From: Paenibacillus sp. FSL W8-0186
GTDB taxonomy: Bacteria; Bacillota; Bacilli; Paenibacillales; Paenibacillaceae
NCBI RefSeq assembly: GCF_037969765.1
Contig: NZ_CP150207.1
Span: 3,341,001 to 3,405,000, forward strand
Length of the DNA: 64,000 nucleotides
Direction: 5' to 3'
Translations under genes and position numbers: made by a program
Shown here: positions 27,269 through 36,276 of the stretch, piece by piece
Layout of the letters: each line of letters begins with the position of its first letter
Numbering within the stretch: position 1 is the first letter of the stretch
The notes under the pieces: generated by a model
Told to the model about the DNA's origin: nothing
The model's database searches: none
Seen by the model: the letters and a program-made list of their open reading frames with translations, nothing else

Positions 27269-27304
27269 ATGAATCAATCGGAAGGGATGGAGCCGCCGAA
27301 ATGA
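27269..27304 (+). CDS. Eleven-codon leader ORF coupled to the next gene
   Basis: The strongest ribosome binding site in this gap (TTAAGGAGGT, 27251-27260) is eight bases from ATG 27269, which opens an ORF encoding MNQSEGMEPPK. Its TGA (27302-27304) overlaps the ATG (27301) of the following gene. The leader may set the translation rate of the next gene, or mark an old frameshift at its start. Confidence 0.4.
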   Translation: MNQSEGMEPPK

Positions 27305-28026
27305 CCCATGAAGAAGACATTCATCTTGCTTTGCTGGCGAATGAGCCGGTGTTCGTCACAGATATCGGCTATATTCGCTCACCGAAGCTGAGAGATGTCA
27401 TTAAGCTGGGATACAGCAGCTACATGGAATCCCTGTCGTCTCTATTGTTTGACAAGTCACGAATATCCGGCTTGGGAGAAGTGCCTGAATCTGCCTTTGT
27501 ACTAGCGTGTTATTTCTTCATGCAGAACGATCACTTCCGAAATTCGTTTTCCAACGGGATCAGACTTCTATTACAAAAAGAGATCGAGCTTGTAGATGCA
27601 GAGAAGGCTCCCTATTTCCACCTAGGAGATGGGATGACCCTACACGAAGGCAATTTTCAACGTTTCCAGGAGATCGTGAAAATCGCCAACAAGGCTGAAT
27701 TAGCCAATGACAAGGAAGACTATAATCCCGGCAATTCCAAGGCCAAAGAGATGATCGAGAAGCTAATGAAGGGCAAAGCGAACAAGCCTGCCAAGAAACC
27801 GGTCATGAATTTGCACAGCATCATATCGGGCCTGTCCTGGAAATCAACCAGCGGCATAAACATCCATAATATTTTTGAGCTAAGCATTTACCAATTCTAC
27901 GACGGCTATTACCGGCTTGAAAATATCGATCATTACAACAGTGTCGTCACTGGCATTTATACCGGCAATATCGATGCAAAAAAGATTAATATGCAAGAAA
28001 TCAATTGGACAAAAATCATTTATTAG
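27301..28026 (+). CDS. Phage tail-module protein of unknown function
   Basis: This protein has about 241 residues from ATG 27301 (site GGATGGAG, 8 bases away); an in-frame GTG at 27259 lies inside a ribosome binding site and is unlikely. The sequence is alpha-rich, with a Lys/Pro-rich hinge (KLMKGKANKPAKKP) near residue 165 and an aromatic C-terminal part. It lies directly before the tail tube gene, where siphophages often carry tail terminator or connector proteins, but I see no motif to decide. Confidence 0.6.
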   Translation: MTHEEDIHLALLANEPVFVTDIGYIRSPKLRDVIKLGYSSYMESLSSLLFDKSRISGLGEVPESAFVLACYFFMQNDHFRNSFSNGIRLLLQKEIELVDAEKAPYFHLGDGMTLHEGNFQRFQEIVKIANKAELANDKEDYNPGNSKAKEMIEKLMKGKANKPAKKPVMNLHSIISGLSWKSTSGINIHNIFELSIYQFYDGYYRLENIDHYNSVVTGIYTGNIDAKKINMQEINWTKIIY

Positions 28027-28039
28027 GAGGAATTTTTTT

Positions 28040-28834
28040 ATGGCAGTTACAAATAGATGGGCAGTACGGGACGTTGCAACAGCATCATTTTTCGATATCG
28101 AAACAGGAAAGCTGAAGGTTAAAATCGACACACTGAAAATGTCTAACATTGAGAACACCGCTGAAACGGTATATGCCGTTGGCGGAAGCGGCAATCCAAA
28201 ATTGGTTGGCTTCTCGGGCGGCCGTTCTGCAAGATTCGTGCTGCAGGATGCCCTATTCTCCAACGAAATGCTGGGCATGCTGCTTGGCAATGAAGTTACT
28301 TCCAGTGCAAAGAATGTCATTAAAAATGAAGTATGTGTGGTGAATGGAGATACCGCTACACTTACATATACGCCGTCAAGCAGCGGAGCGCTGGTTAGCG
28401 TGAACCTGCTCCATGCGGATGGAACAGTGGGCAAATCCTACGAATACGTTGCCTCGGCACCAGCCTCGGACAGCTATACCGTAAGCGGCAAAGCCATTTC
28501 CTTCGCGAGCGGCGAAATTCCGGATCAAAGCAAAATCATCGTTTACTACGAAACAGCGGCAAGTCCGGATACGAAGGAAATCCGCGCATCCTCCGATAAA
28601 TTCGCAGGCAGCTTCAAGCTTGTGCTCGACGTACTCGTTCGCGACTATCATCTTCAGAAGGATTTTGCTGCGCAAATTACGGTCGACAATGCAAAAATTG
28701 AGGACAACTGGAACCTCAACATGCAGCCTGACGGCGAGCCTTCCGCACTGGATATTCCGATGGAGGCATTGAAGCCGGCCGACTCCCACGATCTGTACGT
28801 AATGCGAATTTACGATGAGGAAGATTTGGCGTAA
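28040..28834 (+). CDS. Probable tail tube (major tail) protein
   Basis: This 264-residue protein is likely the repeating unit of the tail tube. It is rich in beta strands, starts MAVTNRWAVRDVATASFFDI, and has an Ig-like inserted segment (TATLTYTPSSSGALVSVNLL ... SYTVSGKAISF ... SKIIVYYE) common in Bacillus-type tail tube proteins. Position before the assembly chaperones and tape measure supports the call. The site TTAGGAGG is strong. Directly after the stop a GGAGGGG / CCCCCTCC hairpin could leave more transcript for this gene than for those downstream, as expected for the most abundant subunit. Confidence 0.65.
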   Translation: MAVTNRWAVRDVATASFFDIETGKLKVKIDTLKMSNIENTAETVYAVGGSGNPKLVGFSGGRSARFVLQDALFSNEMLGMLLGNEVTSSAKNVIKNEVCVVNGDTATLTYTPSSSGALVSVNLLHADGTVGKSYEYVASAPASDSYTVSGKAISFASGEIPDQSKIIVYYETAASPDTKEIRASSDKFAGSFKLVLDVLVRDYHLQKDFAAQITVDNAKIEDNWNLNMQPDGEPSALDIPMEALKPADSHDLYVMRIYDEEDLA

Positions 28835-28841
28835 GAAATCC

Positions 28842-28872
28842 GGAGGGGCTTCCCCCTCCTCCCTTCTTTCTT
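28842..28872 (+). terminator. Partial terminator or attenuator after the tail tube gene
   Basis: GGAGGGG (28842-28848) and CCCCCTCC (28852-28859) form a tight hairpin followed by a TC-rich run, without a pure T tract. Confidence 0.55.
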
Positions 28873-28973
28873 CTCATCTTAAAGATAGTGAATGCGCCCT
28901 TTGCTCATTTTCAGATGAAAAGAACACAGCTCATCACAAATACAAATGAATAAGAACCTAGGAGATGGTAAAT

Positions 28974-29558
28974 ATGGCGACTAAAACGACCAAAACAGCT
29001 AAAACATCAGCTAGCAGCAAGAAATCCACGAAACCGAATAAAGTAAAAGATACTAAACTAACGTTAGATAACTTGGTTCAAGATGCAGATAAATACGACA
29101 AGCTGCATCGGGTCAGCTTTGAAGACGGCCGCTATACAGAGGTGCATGCCTGCTTCAGGCCAACGCGGATCGATGACATGCTCGTTCATTTTTCTGAATT
29201 CATTACCGAGTACAATCGCAGATTTTCCGAGCTGAAAGAGAACAGATTAATGGATTATTTAAGCCTTCATATCCTGTTATTCTTCTCTACCCTAACGGAG
29301 CGAACCGACTATTCCTTTGAGGAAAAGATCGATATCTTCCATAAAATGCTGGACAGCGAGCTGGCCGAGACCATTTTTGAGCATTTTGACAAAACAGAAA
29401 TCCAAAAAATCTACTCCCGTATTTGGAAGAAATTCAGCATGTACGAGGAATTGGTTCAGGACAATAAAGAGCTGCAAAGCGAACTGCTGGATTATATTGA
29501 AAATGCGAATTTAAAAAATACAGACGTCATCAAAAACGTTCTGATTAAAAACAACTAA
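28974..29558 (+). CDS. Putative tail assembly chaperone, first of pair
   Basis: This 194-residue protein has a Lys/Thr/Ser-rich, probably disordered first 35 residues (MATKTTKTAKTSASSKKSTK), then a helical acidic domain. ATG 28974 lies ten bases after GGAG; ATG 28965 is too close to that site. It sits between tail tube and tape measure, the standard place of tail assembly chaperones (gpG-like). No programmed frameshift site into the next gene is evident; the next ORF starts right at this stop. The function rests on position. Confidence 0.5.
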   Translation: MATKTTKTAKTSASSKKSTKPNKVKDTKLTLDNLVQDADKYDKLHRVSFEDGRYTEVHACFRPTRIDDMLVHFSEFITEYNRRFSELKENRLMDYLSLHILLFFSTLTERTDYSFEEKIDIFHKMLDSELAETIFEHFDKTEIQKIYSRIWKKFSMYEELVQDNKELQSELLDYIENANLKNTDVIKNVLIKNN

Positions 29559-29579
29559 ATGCCAAAGGAGCGAATCGCT

Positions 29580-30008
29580 TTGAAGTTTTTCATTCATGAA
29601 CTGGAATATATCATCTCCTTTCTGTACCGTCTGAAATTGCTGGATTTTAGCTCACGTATGAGAACTCGCTTCATAAAAATTTTGGCGGAACGCTTTCAGC
29701 AATACAAGGAAGAATATTTGGACCTCGTGATGGAGCACTGTGTACTAGACGACGATGGTCAGCCGGAAATTATTACAGAGGGCGAGGTCCAGCGATACAA
29801 CATCAAAGACCTTCAAGCGTTCCAAACGTCTCTTGCCCCCTTGCTGAATGAGGAATTCGTCGTCGAGATTACAGACAACAACCGGAACATGCTGAAGAGC
29901 GTTGCCTACGCCGTGCTGCATTGCGGTCTGGAATTCACAGGCGACGATCAGTTCAAATACGATGCTTTAGCTTCAAAATTTGAAGAACTCAATCTGGACG
30001 AAATTTAA
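29580..30008 (+). CDS. DUF1617-like phage protein, second of pair
   Basis: This protein has about 142 residues starting MKFFIHELEYIISFLYRLKL, which resembles the DUF1617 family of siphophage proteins found just before the tape measure (SRMRTRFIKIL is typical). I prefer TTG 29580, with AAAGGAG ten bases before it; ATG 29559, joined to the previous stop as TAAATG, has no site of its own. The likely role is tail assembly together with the previous protein. Confidence 0.55.
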   Translation: MKFFIHELEYIISFLYRLKLLDFSSRMRTRFIKILAERFQQYKEEYLDLVMEHCVLDDDGQPEIITEGEVQRYNIKDLQAFQTSLAPLLNEEFVVEITDNNRNMLKSVAYAVLHCGLEFTGDDQFKYDALASKFEELNLDEI

Positions 30009-30021
30009 TATACATTTTGTA

Positions 30022-30052
30022 GAAATGGCCATTGGTTGGTCATTTTTTTATT
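30022..30052 (+). terminator. Attenuator-like hairpin before the tape measure gene
   Basis: AATGGCC / GGTCATT arms (one G-T pair) around ATTGGTT are followed by TTTTTT, 17 bases before the next start. It probably lowers transcription of the long downstream genes. Confidence 0.55.
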
Positions 30053-30068
30053 TAAAGGAGTGAGAACC

Positions 30069-30809
30069 ATGGCAAATGATACGAAAATTCTAATTACCGC
30101 CGATATCAACATAAATCTGTCGATCGCCGCGCTGAATAAAGCCATAAAAGATATTGAAAAACACCCGTCTTTGAAGAAGATCAAGATCACCATCGAAATC
30201 GACAAGCAAGAAAATGATAAGGTCGGTAAAAGCTTTGGCCAAGCACTAAAATCTGTTTACAAACAAACGCATGCTTTCATTAAAAATAACAAGGCTCTCC
30301 TGAAGCAAGGTATGCAGGATATTATTAAAACCATTCTTGAGGTCGATACGCAAATCACGCAGCTTAAACGGGTCATGAACGAAGGAACGGATTTCGAGAG
30401 CATGCTGCGCGGAAGCATTCAAACGGCAAATGAGCTGGGACATTCCATCAGTGAAGTGAATAACCTAATGATCAAGATTGGCCGCATGGGCTTTGACGAA
30501 CAGCAAACCCTTGCGCTCACCAAAACGGCCACCCTGTTTCAAAATATCTCGGAGCTGACACCGGATCAAGCGATCCAGACAATGACGGCAGCGATGTCCG
30601 CGTTCAATATCGAAGCGGAGGACAGCATTCTAATTGCTGACAGGCTTAACGCGGTGGACAATAAATTCTCCGTAACAAGCCAGGATTTGGCCAGCAGCTT
30701 AACCCAGGCCGGAACTGCGGCTAGCAACTATGGAATTTCCATGGAAAAGCTGATCGGTGATACGACAGCCATTTCCATGGCCACGCGTGAGAGTGGTGAA
30801 GTGATCGGT
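30069..30809 (+). CDS. Tape measure protein, exon 1
   Basis: These 247 residues form the N-terminal part of the tail length ruler, starting MANDTKILITADININ behind AAAGGAGTG. The segment SVTSQDLASSLTQAGTAASNYG, then AISMATRESGEVIG, is the conserved core of the phage tape measure family (TIGR01760-type), which should continue NSL-TIYSR. In the genome the frame instead enters a stop 15 bases after GGT 30809. Splicing a group I intron (30810-31112) restores exactly VIG-NSLTTIYSR. The full protein would be 1944 residues. A simple reading as a broken gene is therefore rejected. Confidence 0.85.
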
Positions 30810-31112
30810 AAACTCGTTGCCGCCTGATCAAGTGATTGATTAGTGAAAATCTCGACTAATGGACTTGGAACTCCTATTTTCAAAAATAGGACAACAAGGG
30901 GCAAGTTTAAATACAGCCTGAACGACTAAATGTCGAGACATCTTCCCTTCTTGTCTTAAGAGCGAAGATGATGCGATAGTCTGAACACACTAGCAATAGT
31001 GTGAGAAGCGGTCGAGTGTAAAGACACTCCTAGAAGCACCGTTTCCGCTGCACTTTTCGGAAATAGGATAGTGCAGTCTGTAGGACGCCATATGTCCGAA
31101 AGTAACAGCCTG
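30810..31112 (+). ncRNA. Self-splicing group I intron in the tape measure gene
   Basis: This 303-base intron has no ORF. Visible core elements: P1 between exon TGATCGGT and intron GCCTGATCA, with a U-G pair at the 5' splice site if one base bulges; P3 TCTCGAC (30850-30856) with GTCGAGA (30932-30938); P5 hairpin TCCTATTTT / AAAATAGGA; P7 GACTA (30924-30928) with TAGTC (30977-30981); P8 CATCTTC (30939-30945) with GAAGATG (30964-30970); P9 CACACTA-GCAA-TAGTGTG (30986-31003), a GNRA loop; P9.1 GAGTGT / ACACTC (31014-31029). The last intron base is G 31112, as required. Splicing joins the conserved tape measure sequence in frame. Confidence 0.88.
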
Positions 31113-34100
31113 AACTCACTAACCACGATTTACTCGCGCCTGACGACACTCGGAGAATCCGAACAGGTACTGAACAGCATTGGCATTTCCATGAAAGACA
31201 TGAACGGCAATGTGAAGAACGGATCTGCGGTTCTGGACGAAGTGGCCGGTAAATGGAGCAATCTAAGCAAGGAGCAGCAGTATAATACCGCACTGCAATT
31301 GGCCGGTCAGTCCCAGCTCTCCCGATTCATCGCCCTGATGGAGAACTATGACACCAGCACGAGAGCAAGCGAAGCGGCCCTCTACTCTCAAGGATCCGCT
31401 ATGCGGGAGAATGCCGACTACATGAACTCCCTTGAAGCCAGAGTCCAAACAATGAAAACCGCCTGGGACACGCTCGCCTTATCGATGGGAAATGCCGTGA
31501 TCAACGACTCAATTATTGGTGTAACGAGTGTATTAACGGGTTTGATGAAGGTACTAACCTTTAGCATTGACAAAATTGGTTTGCTCCCTACCTTGCTAGG
31601 AATCGTTGGTACTTCGGCTGCCACGGTAAGTAAAAACTTTAGAACAGCCACGATTGCCGTATTAACGCTTGGTCGAGGTATGACAACGCTTGGAGTGTCT
31701 GCAACAGCAGCAAAAATAGCCCTGAGAGGCTTAATGGCAAGTACAGGAGTTGGACTTGCTCTAGCTGCATTAGGTTTTGTACTTGAGAAGGTCGCCAATT
31801 TATTTGGGAGTGCCAAAGAGTCTCAGCAAGAGTATTTTGATAATTTAAAGCAAAATATTGCGGATACTGAAAGCAATATCGTATCCCTTGAGAATTTAAG
31901 TAAAGCCCTAAGTGACCGAAGTAAGTCTCAAGAAGAGTTAAATAAGGCTCTTGAACAAACTTCCCAGTCCGTCCCGGATATCATCAGTCACTACACTGCC
32001 GAGGGAAAAGCTGTTTACAAATCTAAAGCAGAAATAGATAAACTTATTGAGTCTGAAAAGGCCCTAAATCTAGAGAGAAGCAAAAGATTATATCAAGAAT
32101 CAACGGAATCGCTAAAAGATTCCGCGAAAGATATCACTTCAAACAAAAAAAAAGTTGGAAAACTGCAGCAGAAACATGACTACGCCTCAGCTAGGGTTGA
32201 TGCACTATTATCCGCCGAAGAATTCATTAATGATAATAAAAAAGTTTTCGACGAGCAGGATGCAAACTCTAATGAATATATTAGGAAAGTTCAGGAACTA
32301 AACGATAAAATTGCTAGTATATTTAAAGAAAAAGGCCAGTACGTTGATGAGGGCTGGCTTTCTAAAGAAATATTAGGTCATGGCGGCATTACTCAAGCAG
32401 TTACTGTGGCCAGATCAGAACTGGGCAAACTGGATGGAGAATTCCAGGATGCTAAAGGCAAGTATGATAGTGCATTAAAAGACTTTACGGATCTTTTTAA
32501 AACTTATAATAACAACCTCATCAATGAAACAAATGTAACAGATAATAATGTCAGGCTGTTTCTAGACAATCTGAGTAACTCCTTTTCGAAAACAATGAAT
32601 GTTACGAAGTCCAATTCTGATGATTTGGTTTTTCAATATGAAGACTTGGCCTCAGATATCAACCAGTATCTAAAAGAAAATAACATAGATCTGGCTCAAG
32701 CAATTGAGTCAGGGAACACCGCTGCGATTATTGAAGATTTAAAGTTAAAATTCCCTGATTATATTAATGTTCTTGATGATCTGGCCATTTCTTTAGCCGA
32801 AGCAGCCAAAAATACTCAAGCAAGCTTGCCGATATATGATGAAACCGGAAGGGAAATTGGCAGAATAGCAAGCGCAGCCGATGCAGCAGCTAGCAGCTTC
32901 CGTGGATTAAAGGAAGTTCTTGGGGAAAACAACGAAGTCATTGGATTTACCGGTTACTCAACTAATACCGAAGGTACGATCGGTTATTTGAGCGAGTATT
33001 TGCAAGATGCTAAAGAAGAAATGAAACTTTTGAATGACGCTGAGATAGAGCTCGAAGACGGCCAGTCTCTCTCCATATCGACGATAAAGAAGCTGAATGA
33101 TAAATATGGCGATTTTGCTGATGTAACAAAAATGAGTCGTGAAGAAATCCTTCTTTTCTTGCAGGCTCAAAAAGAAAAAAGTAAACAAACATTAAAAGAT
33201 GATATTAAAGATACTCAAACTTTGATTGATAATGCAAACGAGAGAATTAATAAACTTAAAGAAGAACGTCAGGCATTAATTGATAAATATGCTGCTATGG
33301 TAGAAAATGGTTCAATGAATGAAAACCAGGCTGAAAAGCTGATAATCAACCAAATTGCAAAACAAAATGCTGCAGAATCTGAAGTTGAAGACGAGACTGT
33401 CAGACTCAAGTTATATAAAGCTGCTCTCGACGAGCTTACCAAGACACAAAATTCAAACGAAAAAGAAAACAAGAAATCCAAAGAAACCTTTAAGGAAACT
33501 ACAGAGGTTCTTTCAAGGCTTCAACAGCAAATAAATGGCGTAGACGACGCAATCAAAAAAGTTAACAGCCAGCGTGAACGATACGCTAAACATTCTCAAA
33601 AGTATCGTGATTCGATAATTGCTGAAAATAAATTACTTGCTGAAAAAAATAGACTTTTAGAAGAAGGTGTTAAAGACCCTTCTAAGTTGCTGCCAGTCAA
33701 GCAAGCAGTTAATAGTTCTGGAACTAGCAACTCGTCTAGCGACCCTATCAATAATATGCTTTCTGCTGCTTCCGGTTTGCAAGGTACTTTTACATATAAA
33801 CAAGTTTCCGGTAAATTCAAAGGCACTTATGAGGAATTCGCGAAGCAAGCCGTGTCGGATTGCTCCCAATTCGTACAAGAAATGTTCGAGGAGTTTTTAG
33901 GAATCAACCTCCCTCGTACAGCTGCTGAACAAGCCAAACAAGGTGCAAAAGTTGATAAAGCAGACTTGCAAAAAGGGGATCTTTTATTTTTTAATACTAC
34001 GGGCGAAGATAATTCTCACGTTGGTATTTACAAGGGTAACGGCGAGTTTATCCATATGGGTGTCAAAAGCGGGTTAAGTACTCAAAAATTGGACAGCAAA

Positions 34101-36206
34101 TATTGGTCAGAAAAATACCAAGGTGCAAAAAGGGTAACTAGCCGCAGCTCTTCCAGTGGTGGCGATCATTCACAAAAAGACCTCAACGAAACAGGCAAAC
34201 AGGCTGCTCAAGAAATAGCCGATAATAATGCCAAGATCTATCAAGGTCAGCGGGATTATCTAGAAAGTGTCCGCGCCTACTATGCAAATTTACTAGATAT
34301 CGAAGACGACAAAATCCACAAATCGCAATTCAAACAGTCTAATTATACTGATTACTCTGAGAATTGGAGAAAATATGAATCTGATGTCGTCGGTAATTTA
34401 ATTCAAAAGAGAGAAATAAAAAAACAGGAATATCAAGAGTTTCAAAATACGATTGATGCAAAAGGATTTGAGCGAGAGCTTTTTGAAGCCGATCTACGAA
34501 AGCTATTACAAGAAATTGATGATATTACACTAGAGATTGACGGTAAAAATCTCGGCATCATCAATAGCAAGCTTGATGAATTTAGCGAAAAAGCCTCTAA
34601 TGTTAATAAGGAGCTTGAGCTTTCTAAAGCTAGAATGGCACAAGTAAATGAAAATTCTTCTGAATACTCTAAAGAGCTGTCTCAGCAAATTTCGTTAACC
34701 AGTCAACAAATCGACATTAATGAAGAAGCCATCAAATATCTTGAAGAGCAAATACAAAGCGAACAGCTGTCGGCTAAAGCCAAAGAAGAATTAACAAAAG
34801 AACTTCATAACTTAATCATTGCTAACTATGAATATAACAAATCCATCCAGAATATCAGAGAAACCTACGCCGATCAGATCATCAGCAACTTCAAGAAAAT
34901 GATCGAGACACAGCGCGATTTGGAACTGGATACCCTAGAGAAACGCACCAAGGCAGAAAACAAAAGACACGAAACGTTCATGCAGAACATCGATGACGAA
35001 GATAAACGGTTTGAAGAGTATATCAACAAACAAATCAAGCTGCTTGACCGTCAGAATACCGCGGATGACTATGAAACCGAACTGGAGAAAAAGCTCAAAG
35101 AGCGGCAAAAGATTCAGGAAAGCCTGAACAAATGGTCCTTGGATCAATCCATGGAAGGCAAAGCCAAACGTAAAGAATTACAGGACCAGTTGGATGCTGC
35201 AGAGGAAGAGATCGAGCGCTTCAAATTAGAGCGTGAAAGAACCCTCACCAAAGAAGGCCTGCAGGATCAGCTGGATGATCGTAAGAAGTATACGGAGAAA
35301 GTCAAAAAGGATCAAGATGATCTTCATAAAGAAACACTCGAGAAAATCGATAGCGAGAAAGAGAAAACGCAGCAAAAATATAAAGATCTTCTCGAAAATG
35401 AGAAGTATTTTTATGAAATGAAGAAAAACCTGCTCAGTCAGGATGCTCAAGTTGTTGAAGCAACACTCAATGAACTAAAGGGCAAGTACAATATATTTTT
35501 CTCTATACTCAAGGATCATGCATTCGAGACTTCCCAAGCTTTCGAGAACCTGAACTATGCTATGCAATTGGATTTTGATAAGCTGCTCAATTTCCCTATA
35601 GGGAGTAACAGTAGCTCTAATAATGGGAATAATAGCAATACTGCCAGCCCCAGCTCTCCTGCCTCCCCTGCTTTTACAGCAAAAGAACTGGAAATTATCG
35701 AAATCATGAAAGGCAACAGTAAAGCATGGGCAGCAGCAACAAATCAGAACAGAAAAAATGAAATTGCTGCAGAAAACCTGCGGCTCGGAGCTCAGATTGG
35801 AGCTACACGCGACGATAAAACCGGAATATGGTACAAAAATGGCGTCAAATTATACCATGACGGCGGAGAAGTCGGAGTAGCTGGAACCACGACTCGAACC
35901 TGGTGGGAGAAAATAAAGAGCACCCTGAAGCCTAACGAAGAATTAGGCATTCTCAAGACAGGCGAAGTTGTCCTGGATAATCCTTTGCAATTTGTTTATA
36001 ATTTTGCCGGCGAAATGTCCAAGAAGCTCTCTCTCCTCTCTCCGTCCAGCAGTACGGCCAATGCGGTTCAGGCGGTCTCTGGCGGAGGCGTCGCGATCGA
36101 TACCGTTATCATTCAAGCCAATGACCGCGAGACGGGAACCAGCCTGCTGAACAAGTTCGAATCCGCAATGAACAGGTCCATTAAAATAGGAACGTTTAAA
36201 AAATGA
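31113..36206 (+). CDS. Tape measure protein, exon 2, with NlpC/P60 hydrolase domain
   Basis: These 1697 residues continue NSLTTIYSRLTTLGESEQVL from exon 1. A hydrophobic region follows (TLLGIVGTSAATVSK, GVGLALAALGFVLEKVANLFG), then very long coiled coils. Within them is an NlpC/P60 peptidase domain with catalytic Cys1164 (VSDCSQFVQ), His1216 (SHVGIY) and His1228 (IHMG) of the joined protein, probably opening peptidoglycan during tail entry. From about 31.55 to 34.85 kb the DNA is AT-rich compared with both flanks, as if this middle part was exchanged. The C-terminus carries GEEVVLDNP-like and glycine-rich segments. Length predicts a very long tail unless the protein is processed. Confidence 0.85.
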   Translation, partial: NSLTTIYSRLTTLGESEQVLNSIGISMKDMNGNVKNGSAVLDEVAGKWSNLSKEQQYNTALQLAGQSQLSRFIALMENYDTSTRASEAALYSQGSAMRENADYMNSLEARVQTMKTAWDTLALSMGNAVINDSIIGVTSVLTGLMKVLTFSIDKIGLLPTLLGIVGTSAATVSKNFRTATIAVLTLGRGMTTLGVSATAAKIALRGLMASTGVGLALAALGFVLEKVANLFGSAKESQQEYFDNLKQNIADTESNIVSLENLSKALSDRSKSQEELNKALEQTSQSVPDIISHYTAEGKAVYKSKAEIDKLIESEKALNLERSKRLYQESTESLKDSAKDITSNKKKVGKLQQKHDYASARVDALLSAEEFINDNKKVFDEQDANSNEYIRKVQELNDKIASIFKEKGQYVDEGWLSKEILGHGGITQAVTVARSELGKLDGEFQDAKGKYDSALKDFTDLFKTYNNNLINETNVTDNNVRLFLDNLSNSFSKTMNVTKSNSDDLVFQYEDLASDINQYLKENNIDLAQAIESGNTAAIIEDLKLKFPDYINVLDDLAISLAEAAKNTQASLPIYDETGREIGRIASAADAAASSFRGLKEVLGENNEVIGFTGYSTNTEGTIGYLSEYLQDAKEEMKLLNDAEIELEDGQSLSISTIKKLNDKYGDFADVTKMSREEILLFLQAQKEKSKQTLKDDIKDTQTLIDNANERINKLKEERQALIDKYAAMVENGSMNENQAEKLIINQIAKQNAAESEVEDETVRLKLYKAALDELTKTQNSNEKENKKSKETFKETTEVLSRLQQQINGVDDAIKKVNSQRERYAKHSQKYRDSIIAENKLLAEKNRLLEEGVKDPSKLLPVKQAVNSSGTSNSSSDPINNMLSAASGLQGTFTYKQVSGKFKGTYEEFAKQAVSDCSQFVQEMFEEFLGINLPRTAAEQAKQGAKVDKADLQKGDLLFFNTTGEDNSHVGIYKGNGEFIHMGVKSGLSTQKLDSKYWSEKYQGAKRVTSRSSSSGGDHSQKDLNETGKQAAQEIADNNAKIYQGQRDYLESVRAYYANLLDIEDDKIHKSQFKQSNYTDYSENWRKYESDVVGNLIQKREIKKQEYQEFQNTIDAKGFERELFEADLRKLLQEIDDITLEIDGKNLGIINSKLDEFSEKASNVNKELELSKARMAQVNENSSEYSKELSQQISLTSQQIDINEEAIKYLEEQIQSEQLSAKAKEELTKELHNLIIANYEYNKSIQNIRETYADQIISNFKKMIETQRDLELDTLEKRTKAENKRHETFMQNIDDEDKRFEEYINKQIKLLDRQNTADDYETELEKKLKERQKIQESLNKWSLDQSMEGKAKRKELQDQLDAAEEEIERFKLERERTLTKEGLQDQLDDRKKYTEKVKKDQDDLHKETLEKIDSEKEKTQQKYKDLLENEKYFYEMKKNLLSQDAQVVEATLNELKGKYNIFFSILKDHAFETSQAFENLNYAMQLDFDKLLNFPIGSNSSSNNGNNSNTASPSSPASPAFTAKELEIIEIMKGNSKAWAAATNQNRKNEIAAENLRLGAQIGATRDDKTGIWYKNGVKLYHDGGEVGVAGTTTRTWWEKIKSTLKPNEELGILKTGEVVLDNPLQFVYNFAGEMSKKLSLLSPSSSTANAVQAVSGGGVAIDTVIIQANDRETGTSLLNKFESAMNRSIKIGTFKK

Positions 36207-36276
36207 TATGCTGGCAGAGCCGCTTTCCGATCCGAAAGCATGCTCTGCTTTTTGCGATTTAGGAGGTATTATCCAC

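Noticed and set aside
30810..31112. Tape measure gene as a pseudogene broken by stop codons
   Set aside because: The group I intron pairings and the exact restoration of the conserved VIG-NSL-TIYSR core on splicing explain the stops better.
36208..36276. N-terminal extension of the Tal-like protein from ATG 36208
   Set aside because: TAGGAGG sits inside this stretch and serves GTG 36277, where the family similarity begins.
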